From Arbacia lixula (Eukaryota; Echinodermata; Echinoidea; Arbacioida; Arbaciidae): 64,000 nucleotides of DNA. Below the pieces are notes generated by a model. That model was given only the letters and a program-made list of their open reading frames with translations, ran no database searches and had not been told where the DNA came from. The position numbers and the translations under genes were made by a program. The DNA is taken from contig OZ022589.1 of the NCBI GenBank assembly GCA_963669155.1, positions 2,229,475-2,293,474 of the forward strand. The letters are read 5' to 3'. Shown piece by piece: positions 11,801 through 26,800 of the stretch; positions within the stretch are counted from its first letter, which is position 1, and each line of letters starts with the position of its first letter.

Positions 11801-14800
11801 AATTTCCCCCCAAATGTCATCAGTCTACCCCCAAGTAGTGGTTCATCTTTGCAACATGTTTGGTTGGTATTGCACCCTTTGATTTGGATTTATTTTGAAA
11901 AAATATCACTTTTGGAGCAATTGGTAGCTAATTTTTGGCAAAATTCATTAACCTTTGACCTTTGAACTCTCAGGAGTTTTACCCAAACTTTCACCAGTCT
12001 ATCTCCATGAAGTGATACATCTCTGTACCATGTTTGATTGGAACTGCATCATTGGATTTGGATTTATTGTGAAAATGTTAAAGTTTGGGGCAGTTTCTTG
12101 CCAATTTTGGCAAAGTTCATTGACCTTTGACCTCTGACCTTTCAGAAATTTTACCAAAAAAGTCACCAGTCTATTCTCAAGTAGTGACCCATCTTTGTAC
12201 CATGTTTAATGCGAATTGCATTCTTGGATTTGGATTTATTGTGAAAATGGTCAATTTGGGGAAAATTTTCACATTTCATTGACCTTTGACCTCTGACCTT
12301 TCAGGAATTTTATCCAAAATGTCACCAGTCTACCCTCAAGAAATGTACCATGTTTAATGAGAATTGCATCCTTGGATTTGAACTTATTGTGAAAAAGGTC
12401 AATTTGGGGCAATTTGTGCAAAGTTCATTGACCTTTGACCTTCATCAGATTTGACCCCTATTTTACGCACTACATTGGTTTCATGCCATACACAAATGTA
12501 TCTAGTTTGAAGCAAATCTGGTTAACGGTTTTCAAGATATTGCCTAAACGGATTCAGGACAGACAGGATGGACGGACGGACGGACAACCCAAAAACATAA
12601 TGCCTCAGGCCACTTTGTGGCGAAGGCATAAAAATAAGAACCATGGAAAATGGAAGAAGACACTGAATTAGAACTTCCCTCCGAATAATAGAACTAGAAT
12701 CTGAGTTATAGCAAAACGATAGTGACCAGTAGATTTTCAGGAGGTTCTGGGCAGGTCATCTGAACTCTAAAGCCTAGCGACCGGAGACTGCTGTACGCTA
12801 CAGACTGCACCTGTCCGCTCCAATGGGAGCAATGCCTGTATGACGCGCAAACAGGGTTGTCTCAAATAAAACATATACAGTGGAACCCCTGCAGAAAGAC
12901 CGCTCATGGGAGACACAAAATGTGGTGCTTGTAAATAGATTTTGTTGTTTTTTCTAAAAAGGTTACTTCAATACATGCCCCAATGAGAAATATTGTTCAA
13001 GGGCAACAAGATACGGGTCTTTATAAACAGTTTGTCTTTCAGTACAACTAGTTTTTAAAGCAAGTTTCACTGTATTTTACCTAAATATTGTCTTTTGACT
13101 CTGAAATTTCATCCAGTCTAAAGCCAAATGGTTAAATTTATAGGGTAAAATGAGCTACAGGAGATGCACAACTGTGTGATAAAAGGTCATTTAACAGAAA
13201 ATCCACAGAGTCAATATGGGCTGCTGTCTCTCCTAATCTACAAATAAAATAGCTTGACCTGGACTCTAGGAACATTGCACCTACATGTATGCACATACAG
13301 ATACACCAACCTTTGCCCAACAATAATCATACAGAGTTCTCTTTATTCTTACTTTACACACAAAAATTATATTGCGGAAGGAAAATACCCACTAATATCA
13401 CTGCAAATTATAGAATTCATGTTTTGTTTTTATCTTGCTGCCATTTCCTTGTTGATTATTTGAGGTAAATACAACAACAAGGTGGTTCGTGAACCACGAG
13501 TCTCACCTGACTTCGCAATGGCCTCATATCATTTGATTACCTTTGGCCTCATTATCCTCATCAACACACATGTGGTATTACCCAAGGCTCATTTGAACCA
13601 CGTATGAACACAAGTGACGCAGAAATAAAGAAATGAAATCAAGTTCAACCAAAACTTTTTTGTAACAGACTAACAGGCCAACAGACTAACAGGAAAAGTG
13701 ATTACTACATGTAGGTCTCAGCTGAACTTAGTTCAGGCGAGACAAATAGGACTGTAGAGAGTCTAATGCATGCTCACCGTTGGGCGGGGTCCTTGACCAG
13801 GCATTTTGAAATTAACTTCCTGAAGTCTTTGCTGTACTTCTTGTACTCATCCTTGTTCTCAGAGCAAGAGTCTAGGTTAGGGGGTTCATTCTGCAGAGTC
13901 AACATCAGCACCTGGGTGTGGGAGGGGGAGGGGATTCAAACAAGTTAGTGTGACAGTAGTAACAGTAACAACAACAACAACAATGAAGATGATGGTGATA
14001 AGGATAAGAAAGTTCTTGTTCTCACAGCAAGAGTTCTGCTGGGTCAACATCGGCACCTGGGTGTAAGAGGGGGATGGGGGAGCAGTGCAAGGAACTTAGT
14101 ATGAGAGTAGTAATAGTAACAATAATAACGACAATGAAGATGATGACGGTGATGATGAGGATAGAAAGTTCTTGTTCTCAGAGCAAGAGTACGGGTTGGT
14201 GAGGGTTCCTACTGCAGGGTCAACAGCAGCACCTTGGGGGGAGGGGTTCAAGAAACTTTAATAGTATGACAGTAGTTAGATAGTAACAACAACAACAACA
14301 CTGAAGATGATGATGATAAGATGGTCTCTATCCTCAGAGTAGGAGTCCAGGTTGGGGTGCATTCTGCAGTTTCACCATCAGCACCTGGGAATGGGGAGAT
14401 TGACCTAACTTAGTATGACTGTAGAAATAGTGACAAAAACAACAACAATGAAGATAATGATAATGAAGATAAGATCATCTTGTTCTCAGAACACGAGTCC
14501 AGGTTTAAAACAAGGCATTAGCAATATTGTGTCTCGCCCACTTGCGAAAATAACCAGAAATATCGCGATCTCCGTTGCTACGCAAAAGAAAACTGAAACA
14601 AACAAATAAGCAACTTTAAACAGACAACATCAAAATCAGGTGCAAAATAGTGACTTTGAATAAATTTGCATAAATGTGCATGAGTAATGTTTGCCTAAAT
14701 CTACATCAGTAATGCTCACACATGCTCACACAATTCTGTGCACAAGTTAGGAAGCCTTCACCAAGAGTCTTGCAAGTAAACTTTAATGTATGACCTCAAA

Positions 14801-17800
14801 TGACCTTTGACCTTATCATGTGACCTCTTACAGCACAATAACATGCAGGTGCCCCCAGTGCATCCATCATCCAAGTTTGATTGCCATTGTAGCAACATGT
14901 GATGAGTTATGTGTGATAAGAGAGTCTTGCAAGTAAACTTTAACGTATGACCTCAAATGACCTTTGACCTTATCCTGTGACCTCCAACGGTACCATAACA
15001 TGAAGGTACCCCCAGTGCATCTATGACCCAAGTTAGGTTGTAATCCAAGCAACCTATGTGAAGTTATTTGTCAAAAGGGAGTCTTGCAGGTAAACTTTAA
15101 CGTATGACCTCAAATGACCTTTGACCTTATCCTGTGACCTCCAACAGCACCATAACATGTAGGTACCCCCAGTGCATCTATGACCCAAGTTAGGTTGTAA
15201 TCCAAGCAACCCATGTGAAGTTATTTGTCAAAAGAGAGTCTTGCAGGTAAACTTTAACGTATGACCTCAAATGACCTTTGACCTTATCCTGTGACCTCCA
15301 ACGCCACCATAACATGTAGGTACCCCCAGTGCATCTATGACCCAAGTTAGGTTGTAATCCAAGCAACCCATGTGAAGTTATTTGTCAAAAGAGAGTCTTG
15401 CAGGTAAACTTTAACGTATGACCTCAAATGACCTTTGACCTTATCCTGTGACCTCCAACGCCACCATAACATGAAGGTACCCCCAGTGCATCTATGACCC
15501 AAGTTAGGTTGTAATCCAAGCAACCCATGTGAAGTTATTTGTCAAAAGAGAGTCTTGCAGGTAAACTTTAACGTATGACCTCAAATGACCTTTGACCTTA
15601 TCCTGTGACCTCCAACAGCACCATAACATGGAGGTACCCCCAGTGCATCTATGACCCAAGTTAGGTTGTAATCCAAGCAACCTATGCGAAGTTATTTGTC
15701 AAAAGAGAGTCTTGCAGGTAAACTTTAACGTATGACCTCAAATGACCTTTGACCTTATCCTGTGACCTCCAACGCCACCATAACATGAAGGTACCCCCAG
15801 TGCATCTATGACCCAAGTTAGGTTGTAATCCAAGCAACCCATGTGAAGTTATGGATCATAAGAGAGTCTTGCAGGTAAACTTTAACATTTGTGACGGACG
15901 ACGGACGACGGACGACGGACGACGGACGGACGACGGACGACGGACGGACGACGGACGGACGACGGACGGACGACGGACGGACGCCATTTGGATCCCTTAG
16001 TCTCGCCTTCACCTCCGGTGGGCGAGACAAAAATAGCCTGTATTGAAGATTTAATTGTATAGCGGTTTCTGTATTCAACAGTCATTTTCTATACACCCTG
16101 TAGTAACCTTCTGGTGCCATATTCATGAAACCTTACTAACTTAGTATCAAACTAGGCCTTAGTGAGCTACTAAAAGGCCCAGTTACCAATTATGAAGCAT
16201 ACAAGTTATCAAGACCTTGCATACTTTGTTGCAAACTAGGTCTTAGTGAGTGGGTGAGGTGCTGAAAACTATGCAGCTGACAAGCAGAATAATCACATAA
16301 GTGTAGTTCAGAAAAACATAAATTCCTCCCTTGTAGTAACGATGCAAAAGTGAATAAAGTGTCCTTTATTACCCCAAATTGCAACAAGATTATTTGCAAA
16401 GGGAAGTTATTCATTATTCATAGGTAGTCCATGGTCGAATAGAAAAGTTACATAATAGTGAGAAATAAAGAACTTGTTGGAGACTCAAATACCAAGTAGC
16501 CTACTATAGGGTAGCCAACTAAATTGTTATTCACAAAACCTTTCTAAGAACCGTGCTCCCTACTTTCATACTAGGACAATTTACTTACAAACTAGAAATG
16601 TTTTGACAATAGTATTGCAACACTAATGTATGCAGAATCATCTACAATGTACATCGCCACCTGTTACCAGGTCTTATAGATAATACATACACCTTTAAAA
16701 GCCCACTTTGCTGACTAAAGTATGTTTCAGCATCAAAGAGCAATATGTGGTAGAAATCTGCCTTCAAGGTGAGCAGGGCTCGAGCTGGAATTGATGACTC
16801 AAATTGCGCCACTGCCTGTATCATCTCGCAATTTGTGACATAAACATGCCGACAATGTTAACAGACCGTGACAGTACTCTCTATGCCTAATTGTTTGTGT
16901 CACCTTGCAATGTGCGACACAAGTCTACCCCCCCCCACCCCCCCCCCCCCCCCCCCCCCGCTCTGTCACCATGCCCTATGGACACACAGCCTACTAAAGC
17001 ATTACTGACTTAATGTACTATGGCTCCTCATGTCCTCATCAAACCTTCACTAATGTTTCTTTCATGTTTCTGCTTGTATTGAAACCAACTGAACATCAAG
17101 GTGGAATATCCCTTTAAAAGCTTGCTGCAGTATTGCTGACTTAAAGGGTTACTAAATTAAAATCTAATCTATGTAAAATCATCCACTAAAAATGAATTTC
17201 ACATTCGGACAAGTTTTGGGGTTCCCATTGGTAACGTATTGTTTGAATGGCGTGAATAAAACATTTTATTCACGCCGTTGGCATTTATGGCATTTTGACT
17301 TCTTTGACGTCAAAGGAGGCGTGCGTTTTTTCAAATTTTCATCAAAATGAGACTTTATTGCGGCAAACAAATGTGAAATTTGTTTTTAGTGGATAATTTT
17401 ACATAGATTAGTGGGCACTTATTTTTTTTAATTTTAATTTTAATTTTTTTTTTTAGTAACCCTTTAATTGTGCGATTGTTTTACACCACATAGCATGCCC
17501 TCAATCCTTTTGATTATTATTTAAGCCTGCTATGCATACTAAATCTGATTAGTCCCCCACCCCCCTACCCCCATTACCAGAGGGCACTTCATGTACCTTG
17601 AAGAGTTCGATACAGCATTGCTGACTTGATTGTGTGATTGTTCTGCCTCACCTAGCCCTGGCCTCTCAGCATGGCCACATTCTGACCTCATTAAGCCAGA
17701 TGGAGGCACTGACTTAGGCATCAATTCAGCTCATGGCTGCTCAGCTGGAACGGCTTCATGTCAACGATAAACCCTTCACACACCACTAGCATGGTTAGGA

Positions 17801-20800
17801 CATTATAATCTCACAGAGCAGTAATGCCCTAATCTGACAAAAGGAAGCAACAAACAAAAGAGACTTTTCTCGAGTTGTAAAAGAGCAAAATGTGTCTGTC
17901 ACTTGCATTGGCATCAGTGCAACACCACATCATGTTAGATTGAATATCTTGCAGCAAGAATGATATTTCTTGTCCAGATTTTTGCCGCATGTAGGGAATG
18001 CTGGTTACAATCTAAGAAAACCAATAACCCAGATTTGAGTGATTTTTCACTTGCTTCTTTTTGTCAGAGTTGGGCAAAGTAGTTTGTCTGGCATGGTATG
18101 GTTTAACACTTTATCTGCCATTGGTGTATTTTGGAACAAATCGTACTTACATATCCCCAAACAGAAACATTTTTATTATTTTTTTAAAAGGAAATTTTAG
18201 GCATACATCCAGTAGTAGTAAGGATAGGGTGCTTCATCCTATAAATGAATGAAAAACAAGCCGGTAAAAAATCTTGGAACCAGAAGTGATTTGAACTGGC
18301 AATCTAATCCCTTCTCAATCAAATCTGGTTCCAGGAATTTTTTCTGACTTGTTTTCAAACATTTACAGGATGGAGCATGTTATCCTTACTATAAGTGGGT
18401 GTATGCCTAAAATTTCCATTCAAAATTCAAATTACCTTAGAAAGCCCTTTCACGTAAGTCTAGCAGAAACATGTTTGTCAGGCACACAAAGGGTGAGGGC
18501 ACAATTCCACTACATACATACACTGTATGTTATTCAACATTATATTCCACATACTAAGAATGTTGCTATATGATTGGTCAAGAATTGATCACGTGAAAAG
18601 CCGTAGTTTTTGCCCATCTGATCACTTCAGAAGAAAAGGTTGTTACACTCTAGGTGATAGTACTTTTTGGTTTCGCTGATCTCTTTACTCCTCACAGTCC
18701 TATCGCGTGATCAATATTTTAAGAATGTGCAAAATAAAAGTGCGTTACACTCAGACTATCAATTGACCAACAGTAGCTCCTCCTGACGCGTCATAACGTG
18801 CGTCCTGATAACGCACCCTAGTAGTAATGCGCGTCCTAGTAACGCGTCCTAACGCATGTTCCCTATGGCAGCGGCTCGGGGTTAGGTAGAGAAGTAAACA
18901 TTACTTTTGTACGTCAAATTGTCATTTTTTGTATATATACATGTAGTTGGTTTCAGATGTGGAATATAAAGCAAATAATCAACTTTTGGTTTCAGGCAAT
19001 GAGGCGAACCATCACTTCCTCGGCGATCTGAATGTATACGCTATCTTTCCTCAGCTGCGCTTCGGAAAGAAAGCTGCATCCAGATCGCCTCGGAAGTGTT
19101 AGTTCGTCCCATCACCCTCACCAATGTTGATTATTTGCTTGCTATACATCTCATCTTAGCTATTTGTGTGCTACATGTGACTTTTTTCACAAGTGATACA
19201 CACAAATTCCATTGAGCGGCAGTTTGTCTAGCTAATAATCCTGTGATCTGATTGGTTGGCAGGCATGAAATATAATTAACAACCCTGTTTATGAGTTTGC
19301 AAGTACATTAAATGAACTATTGACCAGTTGAATAAACAAACTGTTCTATTTCACATTCATTTGAAGTTGAGATTTGCTTCTAGTATTATATAATCAAATA
19401 TACTTGCAGTGGATATTTGTGTTAAACATTTTTTACGTTGTATTTACATCTGATGTTATTTGACATTGACAATTGTCACAATTCGGCTGTTTGGCTACAA
19501 AGATGATTTGAATAAACCTTGAATAAAATTCAATTCTCCATACTGCATGTATATATTAGGAAAAGACGTCCCATGATGCACTGTGCAGAGACATGTCCGC
19601 TGCTAGTCTACTGTACCAATGCATGAGGCCAGAAGCTGCCATGACAACTAACAAATCTGGATGTTGCTGGATGGTGCATTATGAGACGGCATTCCCCTAT
19701 ACAGTGGAGCCTGAGATCAAATGCACAGTGATTGCAATCAAATGCAATCAGCTCCATACATTGACTGCAGTCTGAGTGCAATAGATTGCAATCAGCTGTG
19801 ACGTTGATCTCAGGCCCAACTGTATATGCTGTATGGACAATCTAATTTTCATACACACACTATCTGTCTATCTAAGTGCCATATCCTGTGATAAAGGTGA
19901 TCTGAAAGTGCCACAACTCTCTGTCCTGAGCTCCACATCAGGGTTAACAGCCCCTTGATCTGCTAACCAGTCCAGTCTTCTTTCTCCCCCTGATTCTTTT
20001 TCAACACACACATACATTAGCAATATATGACAACAATATGCCCTCAATGATCCTTTAAAATGATCATTCTAGGAACGCCATATAAGTTTTGTGCTTGTAC
20101 TGACCTTCATGGCAGGGAACTTGGCGTAGGGTGCTGCCCCCGTGGCTAGCTCAATAGCCAGGATCCCAAAGCTCCAGATGTCAGCCTTGTCGTTATACCC
20201 AGTCACCTGCAGGTCACCAAGACAACACAATAGTCAACTCTATCTCTGTCACTGTCGTAATATTGCACCACCAACACCCAATGCTGATTCATGACCTGGC
20301 CATTTGTAGAGAAAAAGTCATTACTTGTTTTGACTTTCAAAATGGCAATGCTTCTCATCTGCAGGTCACCAAGACAACATTGAGTTAACTCTTTCTCTTG
20401 CCTACTCTTAATTCATTGCACCACCAACACACATTCCCTTGAGTTAATTCGTGAGTCATGGCCTAGTCTTCGTTTAAAGTTTAAAGTCACCACTATTTTG
20501 GCTTTCAAAATGGCAACACTATTAAACAAGAAATCAAATTTTCATATTGTAAATCAAAAGTCTATCGAGTCTATTGTAAGTAAAACAAATTAATAACTAC
20601 CATGAAGTCTCAACATTTGTATGCATTTTTATTATTCATATTGGTGCTTATAGCATAAAAATAATCTAAAATGAATCTGTTCATATGAATAAAAGCCTGA
20701 CATATGGGCAAAACAATTAAATGATGTTGGATTTTTAAAAAAAAGAAAAGAACAAGTAAACAATATGTGCCAGTGCCTGGTTTCCATCTTTTGCAATTCA

Positions 20801-23800
20801 AAGAAACATGTACATGTGCATTGTATACACACTGAATGCGTGAGAGAATAACCTTTAACCTCTGACCTCTTACCTGTTCCATGACCTCTGGGGCCATCCA
20901 ACATGGTGTGCCGACAAAGGTTGTTCGCACCTTGTCTCGGGAGAGGTCACCGCCGGTCGCGATCCATGCACTGACGCCAAAGTCTGCCAACTGGACCGTT
21001 CCATCTGAACCAAGCAGGATGTTCCCTGCCTTCACATCCCTACAGCAGAATGGAACCGTTCACAATTAACTCTTTGTACGTTTCGTTCGCATCAATGCAC
21101 AACCGTGGACACGTTTCGTTCGCAATTTTGCACAGAACACACGTAGGTGAATGGAAATGGAAATATGTGCGTACTGCGAACCATACCGCTGTTCGGTACT
21201 ATTGCTCGCGATCGTCACCGTAATGGGCTTTCCGCTCGTTCCGTTGCAGCATAGGGTTACATAGAAGATTTCCGAGAATTTTGATCATTTTGTTTCGGTA
21301 TTTTTCCATCTTGTCATCATACACACAAGCACTTCCTTTTTGACAATGTATTCTCCTGTACACAAGTCTGGGTTATTTTGGATTGCATGTATATGGAAAA
21401 CAACAACAAATGATGTGTATACATGTTAGGCTATAACAGTACAGAAGAAAATCACACAAGTTCCTTGTTATTGTACTGTGATTATGTGGGTGCGTGTACA
21501 TGTACGCATTGTAGGCGATCTCTTTGTATTACAACACAAAGAGCTCCTAGAGTCCTAATCAAGCCAAATTCTTGGCCATACAGGCTTTTCTATGCACTTC
21601 CTGCATCGAACTTTCTTCTTTTCAAAACTTATTGATTTTGATATCAATAGAAAGGTCATGGTCTTAGCAAAATAACTGTAATAATTGCCCTGCAATTTAC
21701 AGCAAATGAAGAGTCCAACATATCATTTACATTAGCACTACTGAAAACACTGACATTTTTTTTCAAATGTTCTGCACAAGTAAAGCCCTGTGATACAGTA
21801 GCTCCTCAACTGCCAGACAAAATACATATGAGTGGAAAGCCCATGAAATTCTCTATATTTTATATTTTTCCTCACGACAATCTAATAAAAAGTTATAGCT
21901 CTTAAAAGCTACTACTCCGACAAGAGTTCATTGGATATGCGCACACTCAAATTAATGCAACGCACAGGGGGTTCACAGGTGAATGCACAAAGAGTTAATC
22001 AAATCAAATAACAGACCATGGTGATGAATTCAAGACATATGATTTTAAGAAGTAGGTCAATGTTATATTCATGTACATTCATTTCAAGATTAAAATATTG
22101 AAATGAAAAAAAATAAGAAGAAATATTAATATGCAGATATGTGTTAATGCCATATATGACTCCAATATCAAATTTACTGCAATAAAGAAAAGCATTATTC
22201 TGGCTATTAACATTGTGACCTGTACATGTTTCCACACAATCTTGTGGGTAGTCTTATGCTGTATGCCCATTTATGGAAATTGTAGTTGAGACAATTTTTA
22301 GAATACCAACTGATTGAGCTTTAAGAGGGTATTTTATATGTAGTTATAGCTCCTAAGCAAACACCTCCTACATGTAAATGAACAAATACCTATTTAACAC
22401 TACATGATTTACAGATTAAATATGCATTTGAAGAATACAAATGACTTCCATGATAAGCATGTGATCTTTACATAACAAGCATATGACTAGCATGACTACC
22501 ATATATGATCTTCACATGAACAGCATAAGACTAGCACATGACTACCATGTGATCTTCATATGAGCAGCATACATGTATGACCACCAAATGACCTGCATAT
22601 GACTACCATAAATCACTAGCATGCGATCTTCATATGACTAGCATAATACTAGCATATGACTAGCATATGTGCTCTTTATATGACCAGCATAAGACGAACA
22701 TATGATCTTCATATGACCAGCATATGACTAGCCTATAACTCGCATGCAACTTGCCTGTGAATCTGACCATTCTTATGAAGGTAGTGCAACCCCTGCAGAG
22801 TTTCTCGAAGGATCGTTGCTATGACAGCTTCCTCAAACAAGCCCCCCTTTCCTTTGCCCTTCTTCATCATGTACTTGATCAGATCGAGGCAGGATCCTAG
22901 GAGAATGAATGTATACAGCATACAGACATGTAAAAGTTTGCAAGAACTATTCCTTCATTTGTTTCTTAGTATCTTTCTCCTCCATCTCTACACTTTTCTT
23001 CTAATTCTTATTAGTATTTTGTTCCATCTTCTTTGCATTGCTCTCCTTCTTCTTCCCCGGAACATTTTTTTTAATTTGGGTTACATGCTTTCTTCTCCTT
23101 GTTATATAGAGCAGTAGGGTTCCCCGCAAATTTGACTGAGAGGACTGCCCTGTGTAATAAAGACAGAAATAAATAAATAATTAAATAGTACAATTGTAGT
23201 CATAATCATTTTCATCAATATCGCCACTTCCATCAACACCATCACAACTCCCATTATGGTCACCATTATCAACACCATTAACATTATTACCTAACATCCC
23301 TACCATCACTACCACCCTCATAACCATCAACTTTCACCAAAACCATCACCACTATCCCCATCAAGGCCACCATTATAACCTTAACCATCATCACCATCAT
23401 CACCATCACTATCATCACCACCACCACTATCATCATAACCATCATCACCACCATTATCACCATCATCAATACCATTATCACCATCACCACTACCACCATC
23501 ATCACCATTATTACAACCTTCATCATCATCATCATCACCATCATCACCATCATCACTATCATCACCAACACTTTCATCACCATCACCATCACCACCACAA
23601 CCATCAACCATCATCACCACCACAACCATCAACCATCATCACCACCACCATTACCATTACCATAACTACCACCATCACCATCATCATCACCATCACCATC
23701 ACCATCACTACCACTACCACCACCACCACCGTTACCATCACCATCACTACCACCACCATCACCATCACCATCATCATTACCATCACCATCACCATCACCA

Positions 23801-26800
23801 TCACCACCACCACCACCACCACCACCATTACCATCACCATCACCACCACCACCACCACCACCACCACCACCACCACCACCATCACCATCACCATCACCAT
23901 CACCACCATCAAAGCAGGGACCCCAGGTCGAACAGTGTGCAATCACTGAAGGGGCTACCCTGGGTAAAAAATACTAATTAATACAAAAATAAAACAAACA
24001 TCATCTCCTTGATCATCTTACCTGCCTCTAGCAGCTTCATGACAAGCCAGATTTCATCCTTGACAACAAACGATGTGTAACACTGCACCACGTTGTCATG
24101 TTTGCTCAGACACATGGACTGGATCTCTTTCTGTAGGAATAAACAACAACAAAATAACCGATTTGACAAAAAAAAAGCAGAGGAAAAAAACTTATGGGGA
24201 AAATTGGCTTCCTATTAGAGGGATACTGTAATTCACTCTGAAGTTAAGTTGGTTTCAATAAAAGCATAAATATGAAAGTAACATATTAGTGAAGGTTGAT
24301 GAAAATCCATCTAAAGGTAAGAAATTTATAATGTTTGTGTTCTTAAGACATTGCATTTTACAAAAAGTTCTGTAAATTGCCAGACAGTGCACATCCTTCA
24401 TATGGGCATGAATACATTGTTTACATACATACAATTCTAGTGAATGATTGCTCAATCCCCTATATCTCTCAAATGTTGACTCTTCACCTAAAAGATTTGT
24501 CAAACCACCCATCCTCCTCTTGCTGTTACTCCATTTATTCATATATGTGGGGTTGTTTTATCATATTTTTATCCTCTATGTATATTTCATGATTCAGTGA
24601 GTGAAATAAATAACCTTAAAACTCTCTCCAGGAATCAAAGCCCTTGCCAGTGCATGCTAATGCATAATGCAAGCTCTGATGACTTCTTTCCTTAGCCACT
24701 TTCACACTTTACACCAATCTGACAAAAAAAAAAATGGTTTATTGTCTGATCACGTACTCTACCCTGATCTGAAAAATACCCATTATTTTGCCCGTGTGAA
24801 AACAAAATACTAGGAATATTCCTGATAAAAAATACCCACAATTTGGAAGGAGCCTTTTCAAAACTACAGGTATTTTTCCACTGTCGCAGGGATATTTGTG
24901 CTTTGAAAGCAAATTACGAAAACTTTTATCCCATCGAAGATTGGCGCTCACATCTGCAAGAACTTATCCACTTCAGGGAGGTGTAAGTACACAAAATAAT
25001 TATCGGGTCTCTTCAGGGCCTGAATCTGACCTCGTAAACTACGGGTATTTTTCTGATCAGGGCGGTGTGAAAGCAGCCTCTTGATCATACCAGCTCCTTG
25101 GGGTGATCAACTATTTCAAGAGGGGGTTTCCTGAGGAAGTTACTAGGGTTGCATACTCGAGGGGCAGTGCTAAATTACTAAATGCTGAGAGGGCACAAAA
25201 TGGCATTATAAAGATACTATCCAAATTCATATTTATCTAGCATTCTGCCAAGATCGTTTTTATTGATGGAGGGGCTTTTATTCTGAAGGATTTGTCAACT
25301 GATGGAGGGTGAATAAACCATGATGTCATTTTATGGCTTAAATAGGAGCCGCACTCCATCACATGTGGACTTTGTACGGGGGTACATGAAGAAATCAACA
25401 TTTGCTCTTGCAGTTCAGATGATTGAAAACAAAGTTCATGTGCCAATTCACAAATTATCACAACTTTGCAATAAAGAAGTCTTTACACACTGGTACTTGT
25501 TGTATACTACAGCAGGCCATTGGAAGTTGAAAGCAATGGCAAGCAAAAAAGGATTAAATTTTTGTCAAATATATCTTATTGGGCCACATCATTTATGTAT
25601 TTCATGTCTTAAATGTGTAGAGAAAAATACACAAAACCATGACATTAGAATCTCTTTGACAATCTGAGCATAAATATCAGCACAAGATCCAAATTAAGCA
25701 TTTCAATCACTTTCAAAATGACTTCTCAAAGTAAAATAAAAAGTTTAAATAATCAGCAAATCTTCAATTACTCGTCTATTATCTACAGGTATATGTTCAC
25801 TGTATTTGCTTGATGTTATCTTAATTTACAATGGACTATACATTCTGAATTACCACAAAAATGTCATTTAAGTTTTGAAAAAGGTGTTTCCAATTTGAAA
25901 GCTACTTAGTGATCTTCTTCGCTGTTGACAGGCGTTGGCTGTGACCGAGATAGTGGGCGTGGTCTTACCGTGAGCTCCTCCATAGTAGTGTTACACTTCT
26001 CTAGGTTAATCCTCTTGATGGCACATTCCTCATCACGAGGGAGGCAGACAGCTTTGTGCACCGTCGCAGTCGCCCCATGACCTAGAAACAACAAAATCAC
26101 AGTGAATGTAGTAAAATATATAGATCTACAAGTACAAATACAGTGAATAAAGACTTTTCACCTGGCACAGACTGTCCAGAGTGTGAGTTAAAAGCGATTT
26201 GACCACGCCGATTCAAGATCCTGAGTAAATGTAGTAAAATATATCTTCTTGTACATGTTCATGTATGAAGTACAATGAAGATATTTCAGGTGGCCGGGAC
26301 TACATGTATACTGTGAGTGATTAGCAATTTTTCCAGGACAATTCAAGAGTTTTAGAGTTTCATGGTAAATGTAGTAAAATATGTTCATGTATGAAGTACA
26401 AATACAGTGAACAATGACTTTGCAGGTGGCCCAGACTGTCTATACCAGGCCGATTCAAGAGTTTTAGGTGGCCCAACAATGAATCAGGTGCCCATTAGCC
26501 CTCAGGTTAAGAGCGAGCCGTGCATCACTACAATCCCATCTAAATGAGATAGTTCACCCTGAAATCAAGTTGGCATTAATAAAAGCAGACACATGAAAGA
26601 AACATATTATTGCAGGTTTCATAAAAATCCATCAAGGGGTAAGAAAGTTATGATTGTTTAAAGTTTTGATTTTGTGCCTCTCCCATATGTTGTACTATTT
26701 TTTTTTTCAATTTTTATTTTCTCAATAGGATATTACACATCATTTTACATGATTTTACATACCGACAAAAATCCTTCATCAAAAACATAAAAAGAGCAAT

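Noticed and set aside
18260-18330. tRNA-like TTCGAA/TTGAACTGG words
   Set aside because: No cloverleaf could be drawn; the words belong to an inverted-repeat element.
23200-23946. Long open frames of Met/Val or Gly/Asp on the minus strand
   Set aside because: They are translations of the CAT/CAC microsatellite in several phases, inside intron 3.
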